Shown here in pieces: positions 11,123 through 22,839 of a DNA stretch of 64,000 nt. Position numbers and translations under genes: made by a program. The stretch covers positions 310,001-374,000 of the forward strand of contig SKCR01023420.1 of the NCBI GenBank assembly GCA_019454045.1, given 5' to 3'. The notes under the pieces are model-generated. The model did not search any database. It had not been told where the DNA came from and was given only the letters and a program-made list of their open reading frames with translations. Each line of letters opens with the position of its first letter. Within the stretch, counting starts at the first letter, position 1. Origin of the DNA: Zanthoxylum bungeanum. Lineage: Eukaryota; Streptophyta; Magnoliopsida; Sapindales; Rutaceae.

Positions 11123-11230
11123 TGGCGACTCCATTTTTAGTTCTCTGGTTTAGTCCCTCGCGGGCTATTCCGTACTCCCAACCGGGCCGCGAGCCCGGGA
11201 CAACGTCACTGATTTCTGTGTCCAACAGTC

Positions 11231-11248
11231 TGGCGACTCCACTGGGGA
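11231..11248 (+). other. B1 primer-binding site (tRNA-Arg type)
   Basis: TGGCGACTCCACTGGGGA starts three bases after the LTR end CA at 11227. It is complementary to a tRNA 3' end, and tRNA-Arg is the primer reported for Ogre-type elements. B2 has the identical sequence at 30672-30689 on the minus strand. Confidence 0.8.
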
Positions 11249-12293
11249 TAGAGAATTGGCCCCGAAATAATGTCTTGTAGTGATTGTGATTTATGCTTTA
11301 GTTAACTGTGTCTATCGTGGGTTGAAAGGGGTTTAATCAAAGACATTATTAGATCTAAGTAATGGTTTGGTGTATTTCTTCATTCACTACCTTTCTATAA
11401 GGAAAAGCTGCAAAGACACCTAGATAATCATTACTTGAAGGTTACTGTGATGGACTAATTTGGAGGACTTGTTGTTTATTCCTGTCACCAAGGCGATAAG
11501 AGCCTAAGAGGGTTGGGTATTTAAGAGAGTTTGCTCCACCCTCCCTCTGAGGAATCTTCAATAGGAAATCCATTTGACATTCAGTCATGTATCAAAACTC
11601 GTTGGCACGTACCGTAAGGTATAAAAAAGGTGCGCTCACTTGGTCCCTTGAACCCTTGAGTGGGGAGACCTAGTTGTGGGCAATCCTTCGCAAACCCACA
11701 TGTAGACCATAGTTGTATGACCAATAGAGACTATTTCCGTGTGTTTGTGTTTGAGGACCATCATCATTTGGATTCAGTTGGACTTCTTGTCAGAAATGCG
11801 AACTTGTTGGGCCATTTAAACTGGGATGAGTTCGTATCTTATGACAATTGGGCTAAGATTTTCTAAAATGCCGATAAGCCACTCTGTTGAAATTGTTTCT
11901 TTATGCTTATGTTTAGGACCATCATCATTTGGATTCAGTTGGACTTCTTGTCAGAAATGCGAACTTGTTGAGCCATTTAAACTGGGATGAGTTCGTATCT
12001 TATGACAATTGGGCTAAAAGTTTCTAAAATGCCGATGGGCCATCCTGTGTTTGGGCCCCTTTTCATTTGAAGTCGTTTAGCCATGTTATCGCAAAGTTGT
12101 AAACCTATTGGGCCATTTCAACTGGACAAGTTTGCACCTTGCAATAATGTGATTGATGTTTTAAAATGACAAGAGGCCGACTTATATATTCCATACATTG
12201 CATGCATACATGCTGACTGAGAATTTTAAAAGACACCATAGATTCTCGTTGGGTTAGGAAAGAGGAAGACTTATCAAAAGGCTGATAGCAAAC
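11249..12293 (+). other. B1 leader with three ~160 bp repeats
   Basis: Noncoding leader between PBS and gag. A block beginning GACCATCATCATTTGG and ending ACAATTGGGCTAA occurs at about 11757-11865 and 11919-12018, with a third decayed copy at 12045-12150. B2 has the same kind of repeats in its leader at about 29750-30200. The ORF at 11660-11866 is a by-product. Confidence 0.65.
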
Positions 12294-13621
12294 ATGAGTG
12301 AATCAGAGAACGAGGTATCCCGTATGGATCAGTTAGAGACCAATCTCACCAAAGTTACTGAACAGTTGCAAGCCCTGACTACTGCTATGGCTAATATAGC
12401 TGTGCCCCGTGCTGGGGGAAACTCTGAGATATGAGGCGTGAAGAGCCTCCGAACAGATTGAGTGATGATATCCATGTATTTGATGATGATATGGTTGAGT
12501 ATGCCTCATGAAGAATAGCCGGATCACAAGCCAAATTAAAGAAGCTCCGAGATCAGGTGGAGTCAGTTACCCGTAAGCTAAAGGGTAAGAATGAGGACTT
12601 ATTGGACTATGAAGCAATGACTTTTGAGGAGGAGCTGCCGGCTCAGTTTAAAATGCCGGACATAGCTAAATTCAATTGGAACGGGGATCCGAGGGTCCAT
12701 CTACGACAATATGTTTTAGTGATGAGTTCAGTGGGTCTGTCGAAGCGTCAGGTCTAGAAGATGTTCGGGATGTCGCTTGAAGGGGCACCCGTAGTGTGGT
12801 ATCATGGCCTGGAGAGAAAGGTCAAGGATGATTGGAGGGCATTAGCAGACGCCTTTCTAAAACAGTATGTTACATATTTGGAGATTGACTTGTCACTCGC
12901 GATTTGGAGAACACCAAGCAGAAGTCGGAGGAGAGCTTCAAGAAGTATGTAGACCGCTGAAGAAGCCAGCTTCTAAAGATGTAGACTCAGCCCTCAGAGA
13001 AGGATCAAATCAAAATGATCATCAAGGGCACCAAGCCCTCCATTTATGGCAAGTTGAGGAGGACGTCCTCCATGATTACTATTTTCGACAGTTGAGGGAA
13101 ACTGTCATGGATATTGAGGAAGAAGAGGCTGAGAATAGAAAGTTCTATGGCCAAAATAGAAGGACTTTTGGGGGAAATTCTGAGACCAAGCCCGCTACAG
13201 CCGAGGTTGCTGCCATCAGGAACCGACATTTCTCTAACCTGAGGAAGCCTTTATCTAATGTGCTTGAGAAGCTAAAGGCGCAAGGACTCCTAGAACCCTT
13301 AGAGCCTAAACCACTTCCAGATCCTATACCACCCAACCTTAACCTAAGCCTGTATTGTCACTTCCATCAGAGGAGAGGCCACGAAACTGACAACAGCACT
13401 CACCTTAGGCATGAAATCAAAAACCTCATTAATGCCCATAAAATACCCGATCCTGAGAAAGAACAACCCAACACACGCCGGAACCCACTAGCGAACTATC
13501 ACTCCGTCCCACCGCCTACCTACATGATTAACTCCGGCATGCTTGAAAGCTTTGTCCTCCAAACTCTCAACCACCCAGTTTCTTTCATAGGGATATGGAA
13601 GGACAGCAGTAGAGAACCATA
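12294..13621 (+). pseudogene. B1 gag (Ogre/Tat-like), broken
   Basis: Begins MSESENEVSRMDQLETNLTK, as the B2 gag does at 29579, but stops after about 46 codons. Later segments recover the family sequence: FKMPDIAKFNWNGDPRVHLRQ (12645-12710), FGMSLEGAPVVWYH (12762 onward) and LRETVMDIEEEEAENRKFYG (about 13090-13150). These form the retrotransposon gag region. A CHFHQRRGH.T stretch near 13350 is a likely remnant of a zinc-binding box (C-H-H). At least three stops or frameshifts interrupt it. Gag builds the particle that packages element RNA; this copy cannot make a full-length protein. Confidence 0.85.
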
Positions 13622-14100
13622 GGCCGATGAAGAAGGCAATGCTGCGAATGATGAAGTTATTCCTCCTAGTTTATTTGATCTTGCATTTTTAATAAAGACA
13701 TTGATTTTGTCAAATTGTTCGAACCTTTTCTTGATGATAATAAAGACGTTTATTTCGCTTACTTGCCTGAGTCTCTTCCTTTCAACCTGCAACATGAGTA
13801 TATTTGGCAAAAGCATTCAACCCTGGTACTATGATACTCAGCGATGTTTAGAACACGGGGAATCCTCGGAAGAAGCAAGCAGAAATACAGGATAGCCATT
13901 TAGAAATTGGGAAATAGGGCGGTGGAGTTGTCAGACTTAGAAGGAAACAAGCTCACCGAGCCAACCAATGTGGATAGAATGAAGCGGTACTTTGCCTGAG
14001 GAAGAGAAGAACGAGCAGTCACCAAGGGAATTAGCGGAAGACCTAACCCGACGGGATAGAAAACTCATTCATGCATGCATGCATACACGAAACATATTTG
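13622..14100 (+). pseudogene. B1 pol remnants after internal deletions
   Basis: About 13690-13805 matches the acidic linker of B2 (a DVYFAYLPESLPFN stretch in one frame). Near 13820 it jumps to the INT N-terminal region (PWYYDTQRCLEHGE), and near 13910 to the INT C-terminal end (ELSDLEGNKLTEPTNVDRMK). Protease, RT, both RNase H domains and the INT catalytic core, all present in B2, are missing. The junctions show at least three separate deletions. Confidence 0.75.
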
Positions 14101-14479
14101 CATCCTCTTTTGTGGTTGTTTTGTTTTTTATTCACAAGAGAGACCGAGAAAGCGGCAAAGGCAAGCCAATTAGAAGTAGCAACAGTACAATATCAGTTTT
14201 AGGATGAGTCCCAGGGTTGAGGCCCACATCAGCATCAGTATCAGTTTTGGGGATGAGTCCCAAAGTCGAGGCCCGGATCATCAGCAGTTTTGGAAAGTCA
14301 CATCACATGATCTACTTTGGCCGAGTGCAAGTAACGAAGAGTAAAAAATCTAAATCAAGTCTGGGGGCGACTAGTCAACCACCCCACGAATAAGGGATTT
14401 ATCGAGAACATGAGCAATGAGACTAAAGGAAACTGAGCAATCACCAAGAGAGAATCGACAGAAAGGAACTATGAGTAGG

Positions 14480-15135
14480 CCCAGGAGGCGACCAATGAAT
14501 TTTGCAGGAAAATGGTACTCCGAAAATGGAGAACGGTTTGGAAATGGACCACTATCATATCAGACGCCAAAAATGGCACTCCGAAAATGGAGCACGGTTC
14601 AGAAATGGACCAAGGAAGGCCTAACCCATTGGAATAGGAAACATATCCATGCATACATGCATACATATCACATACATGCAATTTTTGTTTTGTATTCGCA
14701 GGTTTGTAGCGGTAAATACCATCTCATCAAGTAACGGTTCAAAAATGGACCACCTCTCATCAAGTAACGGTTCCAAAATGGGCCACCTCTGATCAAGTAA
14801 CGGCTCAAAATGAGCCACATTCTCACACAACACAGTTCAGAAATGGTCCACTACCACATCAGACGCCGAAAATGGCGCTCCAAAATGGAGCACAGTTTGA
14901 AAATGGACAACTATCACAACAGATGCCGAAAATGGTGCTCCAAAATGGAGCACACACAACAGATGTCGAAAATGGCGCTCCAAAATGGAGCACACACAAC
15001 AGATGCCGAAAATGGCGCACCAAAATGGAGCACACACAATAGATGCTGAAAACGGCGCTCCAAAATGGAGCACACACAACAGATGCCGAAAATGGTGCTC
15101 CAAAAATGGAGCACAGTTCGAAAATAGAGCACCAG
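14480..15135 (+). repeat. B1 3' minisatellite (~40 bp unit)
   Basis: Tandem copies of a unit around GCCGAAAATGGCGCTCC and AAAATGGAGCACACACAA. They are regular (about 40 bp) from 14925 to 15115 and more diverged upstream. It lies between the pol remnants and the PPT, the position of the B2 minisatellite at 22840-23430, yet the two arrays are unrelated in sequence. Cys-rich ORFs predicted here on the minus strand (14837-15254) are artefacts of the repeat. Confidence 0.85.
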
Positions 15136-15248
15136 ATCAACTCAGTTCGAAGCAGCAGGCAAGTCAGGAGGCAGCTGGCGAGCCAGTTAAGTAAAAATGC
15201 ATTGCATAACTTTGATAGGATTGTCATTGTCACACACTGCACAAGTCC

Positions 15249-15266
15249 CATCAAAGTGGGGGCGAC
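15249..15266 (+). other. B1 polypurine tract
   Basis: ATCAAAGTGGGGGCGAC directly precedes the 3' LTR start TGTAGG at 15267; B2 has the same CATCAAAGTGGGGGC core at its PPT. Confidence 0.8.
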
Positions 15267-18070
15267 TGTAGGTACTGTATTTTTGCATATAAGTCCCGAT
15301 GATGAGTCTCACACGGAGACACTACCTCTTAAATCGTGGAATTCTCGGGAAACAGACGTCGGAAGGGAAGAGTCATAAATTGACATCTTATTGGATTTAA
15401 TTCGCTTGTTTAGCTTCGGGTTTGCTTATTGGACCTCTTTTTTAAAACATATCCCTAGCCCAAAACCAAAGCCACACGCCCACCTAGCCCAAAACCAAAG
15501 CCACACGCCCACCTAGCCCAAGCCCATTAAATCACATCCAATAATAATTTAAAACACATGTCAAAAATTAAATTAAATCAAATTAAATTAAATCAAAATA
15601 AATCTCATTCCTAAATTAAGTAAATAACATGCCTAAACTAAATGAAATCAAATCAAATCCCAATAATCATCTTCCTAACTAAAACAAAATACATCGCTAA
15701 TTAAAAAGATTTTTCCTTATCACACACTAATTAAATATCCCCCCATAATTACACAAATCCTTTCCCTTTTCACACAAGGTAAACTCCAACCCTTGCCTAT
15801 AAAAAAAATCCTAAACCCAACACATTGAAGCCTAGCTCAATCTCACAAAAAACACAAAGAAAATAACCCAAGGATTCACGACACTCAATTCACAAACAAA
15901 ACCATCACGCCTAAACTGCCGTTCACGTATCCCTCAGTACCCCCACTCTCCCGGCAAGCAAAGCTCCCTTCAAACAGCCACCTGCCTTCAATTCACACTC
16001 ACCATTGCCCACAAATTACCCACTCACGCAAACAGCAAACCCTTCACAAATAAGCATACGCCACTCACCTCACAAATCAGGTCCTCACGTTACTGCCTCA
16101 TTCAACACGTCCTCACCACCCTTAAGCACAAAGCCATTAAACAACACGTCCTCAAGCCACACATCCTCATGTTACTGCCTCATTCAACACGTCCACACAC
16201 CCTCACGTTACTGCCTCAAATCACTTCATCAACTGTCCCTTAAAGCCCCTTCAATTACCACACAAAAACAGCCCATGAACAGCCCTATTTCACCGCAAAA
16301 CTGTCGAGAAAACTGCACCTAAACCACCGAAATTCTGCCCTTGAAACACAGCCCTTTTATCGTAAAAATCACCTAAAACAGCAGCCCCAATACCTCTTAA
16401 AAAATGCCAAAATAGTCCCTTAATACAGTGAAAATAGTGACCAGAAAATACAGTAAAATAGCAGCAAAACGGAGTAAAAAACAGCAGCCCAAACATTGAA
16501 ACAATGAAAGGAAACGTTGAACCAGTGAACCAGAGGAATTGAGGAGCATCAACCCTTCCGAAAACCGCATACCGCACTTCCGAGAGACGATTTAAGAGGT
16601 TAGACCTGAGGGCACCTTCTTTATTTATTATCCTTTATTTTCATTTATTTTATTACTTTATTTCATATGAGTATTGTGGATTGGTGCATGATGTGATTTC
16701 CGGATGAACGGAATATGTGTACTCTCTTGTGGTATATCAGATGGAAACCCGGACGTAAATTTCGTAGCTGAATCCGAATGGACGGTATTGCGGTTTGCAC
16801 TCGGGATACAATGCCACGTACCACTTGAGAGATTCACATGTTTCGTTTCATCCAACCTTGCGTTTTAAGCATGATTTAGTCGTTAGTATGTTTTTACTTT
16901 CTGCATGTTAATTATTTATGCATGGTAATGTAATGCGCATGGGCTAACTAGGGTGGATCAAAGGTCCTCTATTCGAGGGAAATGCCTGAAGGCTACCTTT
17001 ACCACAATGTTTTGCCAGGCCGGACGAAGTATGTTTGATTGAATGTGAGATATGTTTAATCGGATATACGGAGTTCCACATTATTGTCTCATTCATTTGT
17101 ATGCATTGTAATATAATGTGCATGGGCTAACTAGGGTGGATTAAAGGTCCTATATTCGAGGGAAATGCCTGAAGGCTACCTTTACCACGATGTTTTGCCG
17201 CGCCGGACGAAGTTTGTTTGATTGAATGTGAGATATGTTTAATCGGATATACGGAGTTCCACATTATTTTCTCATTCATTTGTATGCATTGTAATATAAT
17301 GCGCATGGGCTAACTAGGGTGGATTAAAGGTCCTCTATTCGAGGGAAATGCCTGAAGGCTACCTTTACCATGATGTTTTGCCGCGCCTTTTATTATGTAA
17401 TTTACCATTTGCATATCATTGCTTTATTTACGCATGCATTGCATTCTAGTGCGCATGGGCTAACCAGGGTGGATTAAAGGTCCTCTATTCGAGGGAAATG
17501 CCTAAAGGCTACCTTTACCCCGATGTTTTGCCGTGCCGGACGAGATACACTCGATTGAACATGAAATGTGTTCAATCGAGCATACAAGCTCCCATATTAT
17601 TTATTTATTTATTTATATATTGATAATTTAATGCGCATGGGCTAGCTAGGGTGGATTAAAGGTCCTATATTCGAGGGAATTGCCTAAAGGCTACCTTTAC
17701 CACGATGTTTTGCCGCGCTGGATGAAGTGTACTTGATTGAATGTGAAATGTGTTCCATTAGGCACACGAGGTCCTACATTGTGTTTTTGTTTATCCATGC
17801 ATATGTTTGTGTCATTTCAGATGCCATTTTGGCAATCTTGTTTGAACGTGTTTCCAAACGCTACACGAACGTATGCATTCTGTCTCATTTCGTTCGAACG
17901 TGTTTACAAACGCTACACGAATGTATGCATTCTGTCTCATTCCATTTTCCCGGTTCACACCGGGTGGCGACTCAATTTTTTAGTTCTCCGGTTTAGTCCC
18001 CCGCGGGCTATTCCGTACTCCCAACCGGGCCGCGAGCCCGGGACAGCGTCGCTGATTTCTGTGTCCTACA
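15267..18070 (+). repeat. B1 3' LTR (2.8 kb)
   Basis: Starts TGTAGGTACTG and ends GTGTCCTACA. It is collinear with the 5' LTR apart from small indels: an extra CCCACCTAGCCC duplication near 15485-15525, an added segment at 15775-16340 that is absent or shorter in the 5' copy, and fewer palindrome units (17845-17935). The length differences indicate decay since insertion. Confidence 0.9.
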
Positions 18071-18075
18071 GCGAT
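18071..18075 (+). repeat. Target-site duplication of B1, right copy
   Basis: GCGAT after the LTR end CTACA at 18070, matching 8401-8405. Confidence 0.9.
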
Positions 18076-19829
18076 GCTTGCTTCAATCCATAAATGGATC
18101 GATTTAACTTACAAACCTTGTTTGCAAGTCTTGGTACGACAAAACCGTCAGACTGTTACATATAAACATCCTCCAAAAGGTTTCCGTTAAGGAAAGTGGT
18201 TTTGACGTCCATCTGCCATATCTCGTAATCAAAATATGCAGCAATAGCAAGCATTATCCTAATGGATTTAATCATGGCAACGGGTGAAAAAGTTTCATCG
18301 TAATCGACACCATGTCGTTGACGATACCCTTTCACTACATGCCTAGCGTTGTACGTTTGTATGTTGCCATCCATGTCGGTCTTCCTCTTGAAGACCCATT
18401 TGCAACCAATAGGCTTTACGCCTTTTGGTGCATCAACTAGTGTCCAAACTTGGTTGGTGTACATGGAATCCATTTCATAATTCATGGCATTTTTCCATAA
18501 ACCGGACTCGATACCTTGTATCACTTCCTCATATGTAGCCGGCTCATCTTCCTCAATAAGATTAATATCCAATGAGGTGAGATAAAAACCCATACTGTTC
18601 AATGCATATTCCCAGAAGGAAATTGGTAGCTTTGTGCTACTCATCATAGACCTTACCATGTCTAACAAAGTTCGGTTTCTCCGTTCGGACACACCTTTTA
18701 ATTCCGGTGTTCCGGGAGGAGTCCACTTTGAAAGAATACCATATTTTTTCAAGTAATCAAGAAACTCATTGCTCAAGTATTCACCACCACGGTCTGACCG
18801 TAATGTCTTAATACTTTTGCCGGTCTGTTTTTCTACTTCGTGTCGAAACTCTTTGAATTTCTCAAAGGTTTCCGACTTGTGTCTCATAAGATACACATAA
18901 CCATAACGCGATGCATCATCCATAAAGGTTACGAAGTATTCATATCCACCTCTAGCTTGGTTAGACATGGGCCCACATACGACACTATGAACGAGGGCTA
19001 ACAGTTCGGTGGCACATGCACCTTTACCGCTAAAAGGTGATTTAGGCATCTTGCCTAATAAACAAGATTCGCAGACGTCATATGAATTTGGATCAAATCC
19101 GTCCAAGTACCCACTCTTCGAAAGTGTGGATATACGTGTCTGGTTTATGTTTCCTAGACGACAATGCCACATGTAAGTTTCATATTTGTTACTTACTTTA
19201 TGCCTTTTGTTTGTTAAATTATATGTTTGAGATTGATTTATATTCAAAATATAGAGACCATTATTTACATCAGCAGTGCAAATTTCCATATCATTTTTAT
19301 ACATAAAACACCCAGTATTTCTAAATACAAAAGTATACCCAGATTGGGCTAACATAGATACAGAAATAATATTCCTAGTCAAACTAGGTACATAATAACA
19401 GTCTGATAGTTTAAGTACATGCCCCGAGGACAGTTCCAAAACAAAAGTGCCAACGGCCAAAACGGTGACTCGTGTCCCATTTCCAACGCAGAGGTCAATC
19501 TCTCCTGAGGCCAGTCTCCTGCTAATCTGTAGATCCTGCACATCAGTATATATATGAGTACCACAACCAGAATCAAAAATCCATTTTTAAAACTAGTAGT
19601 GGACATATTTATTTCTATAACAAACATACCTGAAGCCGGTGCCTTGCCCGCTTTGATTTCCTTCATGTGTGCCTTGCACTCGCGGCAGTCACGCTTCTAG
19701 TGACCCTGCTTGCCACACTGCAGACATACATCTTAGTATTTGTTTTTACCCTTCCCATAAGGTTTTGACGATTTGGCCTTACCTTTCTTATTCTTCTTCT
19801 TTACACCTCCAGTCGCCTTGGGCCAAAAG
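18076..19829 (-). pseudogene. Minus-strand copia: zinc knuckle, protease, integrase, RT start
   Basis: The best-preserved copia coding segment. Reading from 19829 it has a CxxC..H.KRDC zinc knuckle with a stop at the Trp position, then from 19541 an uninterrupted 461-codon frame. That frame contains the protease tail (LSDCYYVPSLTRNIISVS), the integrase zinc finger (WHCRLGN...CESCLLGK) and the integrase core with its acidic residues (FVTFMDDASRYG, LRSDRGGEY, GVSERRNRTLLDMVRS). RT begins TNQVWTLVDAPKG, KWVFKRKTD and ETFSPVAMIKSIR. The INT C-terminal part is missing: FWEYALNSMGFYL runs straight into TSLDINLIEEDEPATYEEV, an in-frame deletion. Cut at 18075 by B1 and at 19830 by B2. Confidence 0.9.
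19823..19829 (+). repeat. Probable target-site duplication of B2, left copy (altered)
   Basis: CCAAAAG precedes the left LTR end; the right flank is CCAAG (33664-33668). The two match if two A residues were gained on the left. Not certain. Confidence 0.45.
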
Positions 19830-22719
19830 TGGAACACAGAAACTGGGCGAGCATGCTGTCCCGGGCTCGCGGCCCGGTTGGGAGTACGGAGTAGCCACAT
19901 GGGACTAAACCGGAGAATAATGGAGTCGCCACCCGGTGTGAACCGGGAAAATGAGATTTAAGGCCACACTGACCCCTCGCAAGGGAAGATTTCAAACCGT
20001 TGGGTTCGGAATGATCCCTTACTTATGTCACTTGTAATGAAAGGATTTATGTAATAATTTAATCAAGTTTAAGTAATACTTATTTCCAAGAGTATCATGC
20101 TTCTAAATTCACATGCATGCATCAATAAGTTCATCTAAATTTACATGTAACACATATCCGAATTTGCATACAGCCTATTAGCACATAATCTATGTCTCAA
20201 TTTGCATACATAAAGATTAACATACGGCAATTATACAAGTTAATAAACACATTATACTCATACATGTGGGGAATACAGATGAACGACACCTACACAATCT
20301 TGCGTAATACAGAGGGGCAATCAGGTTCATCATACGAAAGAATAGCTACTAGGGACAATTATGTACGAAATCTGACGAAAATAACTCAGTTCAGTGGGCG
20401 CGCGTTCGTGTAGCGTTCGAGAACGCGTTCGAATGGAGCCTGACCTGATGCATGAAACACTAAGAATATGCGTGCACATTCGCGTAGCATTTGATAACGC
20501 GTTCGAACGGTAAACAGAAGGTTCGCGTTCATATAGCGTTCGAGAACTCGTTCGAACGGAACCAGACCTGATGCATGCTGAAACTAAGAAAGTGCGTGCG
20601 CGTTCGCGTAGCGTTTGTAAACGCGTTCGAACAGTAAACAGAAGGTTCGTGTTCGTATGGCGTTCGAGAACGTGTTCGAACGGAACCAGACCTGATGCAT
20701 GATGAAACTAAGAAAGTGCGTGCGCATTCGCGTAGCGTTTGTAAACGCGTTCGAACGGTAAACAGAAGGTTCACGTTGGTATAGCGTTTGAGAACGCGTT
20801 TGAATGGAACCAGACCTGATGCATGCAATACATTCATAGGAAAACAAATCCCTAATGTGGGACCTCACGTATCCGATTGAACTCATCTCACACCCAACCG
20901 GACATACACCAACCGGCGCGGCGAAGCATCGTGGTAAAGGATTTTAACCCCTCCAAATAGGGGACCTTTAATCCAACTTACAAAGCCCATGCGCTCGATC
21001 GCATCATGCATACAAAGAATAAAGAAACAATAATACCAAACTTAGTATGCCCGATTGAACGTATCTTGCATTCAACCAAACACACATCAAACGGCGCGGC
21101 AAAGCATCGTGGTAAAGGGTTTTAACCCCTTCAAATAAGCAGCATGCAGAATTCAAGTGACGAAAAATAAATAAATCAAAGCAACAAAACACAAAAGAGG
21201 GTGTCGTTTACTCAAGCGGTACGTGGAGTTGTATCCCGAGTACAGATCATACTACCGTCCATTCGGAATCGGCTATGAAATTTATGTCCGGGTTTCCATC
21301 CGATATACCGCGAGAGTTGACACATCTATCATTTTATTCCAAAGCCACAACATACAACATCTCATAATTCATGCATATTTATCTACTCAAGGGTCACACC
21401 ATGCATTTCATATAACAATCATGCAAGCAATACTCGATAAATAATACAAATAAAACAGAAAACGAGTGTGGAAAATACCCTCAGGTCTAACCTTTTGCCA
21501 ACTTTTAGGCTTGCGTTTCACGGACGTCGGAAGGGTAAGGCTCCTCAACTTCTCCGGTTCACTAGTTTAGCGTCCTAGATCATTGTTTTGATGTTTTGCT
21601 TGCTGTTCGGTCTCCGTTCTGCTGCTGTTCGACCTCTATTTTGCTGCTCACTGTTCAGGTCACTTGTTTTGACGTTTCAACGGACTGTTCCTAGTGTTTT
21701 TTGTGGGTTTTTAGTGTAGTCTTGTGTGATTATTTTAAGGATTATGAATGCAGTTTTTATGTTACTGTTTTGAGGATTTTAGGACTGTTTTAAGAGGATT
21801 TGGCTGCTGTTTTGGGTGTATTTTCGGTGATGTGTGGGGAGTTTATGGAGGTGGTTTTCAGTGCTTGTTAGGGGCTGTATTGGTGGTTGTAATGGCTGTT
21901 AAAATTCGGCAATGGAGGGGATGAAGGATAATGGTATTCTCGGCCAAAGAAGGAGAGATGAAGAGAAGATTTTTGTTTGTGCTTCTTGCTATTTCCGTGA
22001 GTGGCTAGGGTTCTTGGTGTTGTGATTTTCGTGTAAGTCTTGTGTATGAGCTAGGGGAGTGCATGTCTTGGTTAAGGGTTGTTTATATAGAGAAAGGTTA
22101 GGGCTACTCTTTGTCTCACAAGGAAGGGATTTCGGCATTAAAAAGAGGATTTGATTTGGTATTCAACAAGGAAATGATTAGATTGAGGGGGGACAAATCT
22201 TGGTTTTCAATATATTTGATTTATCTTTATTAGGCATGCAATTTCTTTAATTTGTGTAAGTATTTTTATTATTTTGGTAGGTGATTATTTAGATTTTATT
22301 TGTTTTATTTAATTTGGTATATGACTTAATTAATTATTTTGTTTAATAACATTATCTAATTAATATTTAATTTAATTTCCCATGTTTTTTAAATGTGTTT
22401 TATTAATTGGGATATGTTTTTATGGGCTTTGTGGGGCTAATTGGGCTGGGGTGCGAGGCTAGTAACAAAACCAGAAATACCGACGCCGTTCGAACGCCCA
22501 TTCGAACGCTACATGAACGCCTGCAATCTGTTTGACGTTCGAACAAAGTAACGAACGCAGCACTAACGAAGACAATGAACTTGCGAAATGAATCTGATGA
22601 CGTACTTATCTGAATCTCCCATTCCGACCTCCGTTTCCCGCAATATCCTTAGCTAAAAAGTTAGTGCCTCCAACTGAGACTCATCATCGGGTTTCACATG
22701 CGAAAATACAATGCCTACA
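19830..22719 (-). repeat. B2 3' LTR (2.9 kb)
   Basis: Minus strand: starts TGTAGGCATTGTATTTTCGC at 22719 and ends CTGTGTTCCA at 19830. It is collinear with 30693-33663. It holds the palindrome cluster (20400-20830), one to two of the GGACGAAG/AAAGGTCC tandem blocks (20930-21140) and an AT-rich U3 (22190-22410). Its partner is longer by about 80 bp, mostly an AT-rich insertion at 33078-33150. Confidence 0.9.
20400..20830 (-). repeat. CGTTCGAACG palindrome cluster, B2 3' LTR
   Basis: About eight sub-blocks of GCGTTCGAGAACGCGTTCGA type, alternating with AACAGAAGGTTCGCG and GACCTGATGCATG, giving a higher-order period of roughly 120 bp. The partner LTR has the same array at 31260-31690 with point differences. 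Confidence 0.8.
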
Positions 22720-22740
22720 CCAAGCCCCCACTTTGATGGG
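22720..22740 (-). other. B2 polypurine tract
   Basis: Minus strand ATCAAAGTGGGGGCTTGG abuts the 3' LTR start at 22719, the same place and core as in B1. Confidence 0.8.
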
Positions 22741-22839
22741 ACTTGTGCAGTGTGTGACTTTAAACAATCTTATCAAAGTTATGCAATGCATTTTCACTTA
22801 CCTGGCTCGGCTGCTACCTCCAGCTGAGTTGGTGCTGCA

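Larger units (their letters stand above)
8406..11227 (+). repeat. B1 5' LTR (2.8 kb)
   Basis: Starts TGTAGGCACTGC and ends GTGTCCAACA. It contains the AT-rich U3 (8600-8880), five tandem GCGCATGGGCTAAC blocks (9502-10290), the CGTTCGAACG palindrome cluster (10395-10650) and GC-rich hairpins near its end (11107-11210). Its partner is 15267-18070. Short ORFs predicted inside it (for example 10290-10852) are produced by the repeats and are not genes. Confidence 0.9.
8406..18070 (+). mobile_element. B1: non-autonomous Ogre/Tat-like gypsy element
   Basis: A complete 9.67-kb element with two LTRs (8406-11227 and 15267-18070), tRNA-Arg-like PBS, a long leader, broken gag, deleted pol, 3' minisatellite, PPT and a 5-bp GCGAT duplication. 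Compared with B2 it lacks PR, RT, RNase H and the INT core but keeps short pieces of the linker, INT N-terminus and INT C-terminus, so it arose by internal deletions. It could move only with enzymes supplied by a relative. Confidence 0.9.

Noticed and set aside
14837..15254. Cys/Phe-rich minus-strand ORFs resembling a secreted Cys-rich protein
   Set aside because: The Cys pattern is the translation of the 40-bp minisatellite and the protein changes with frame; not a gene.
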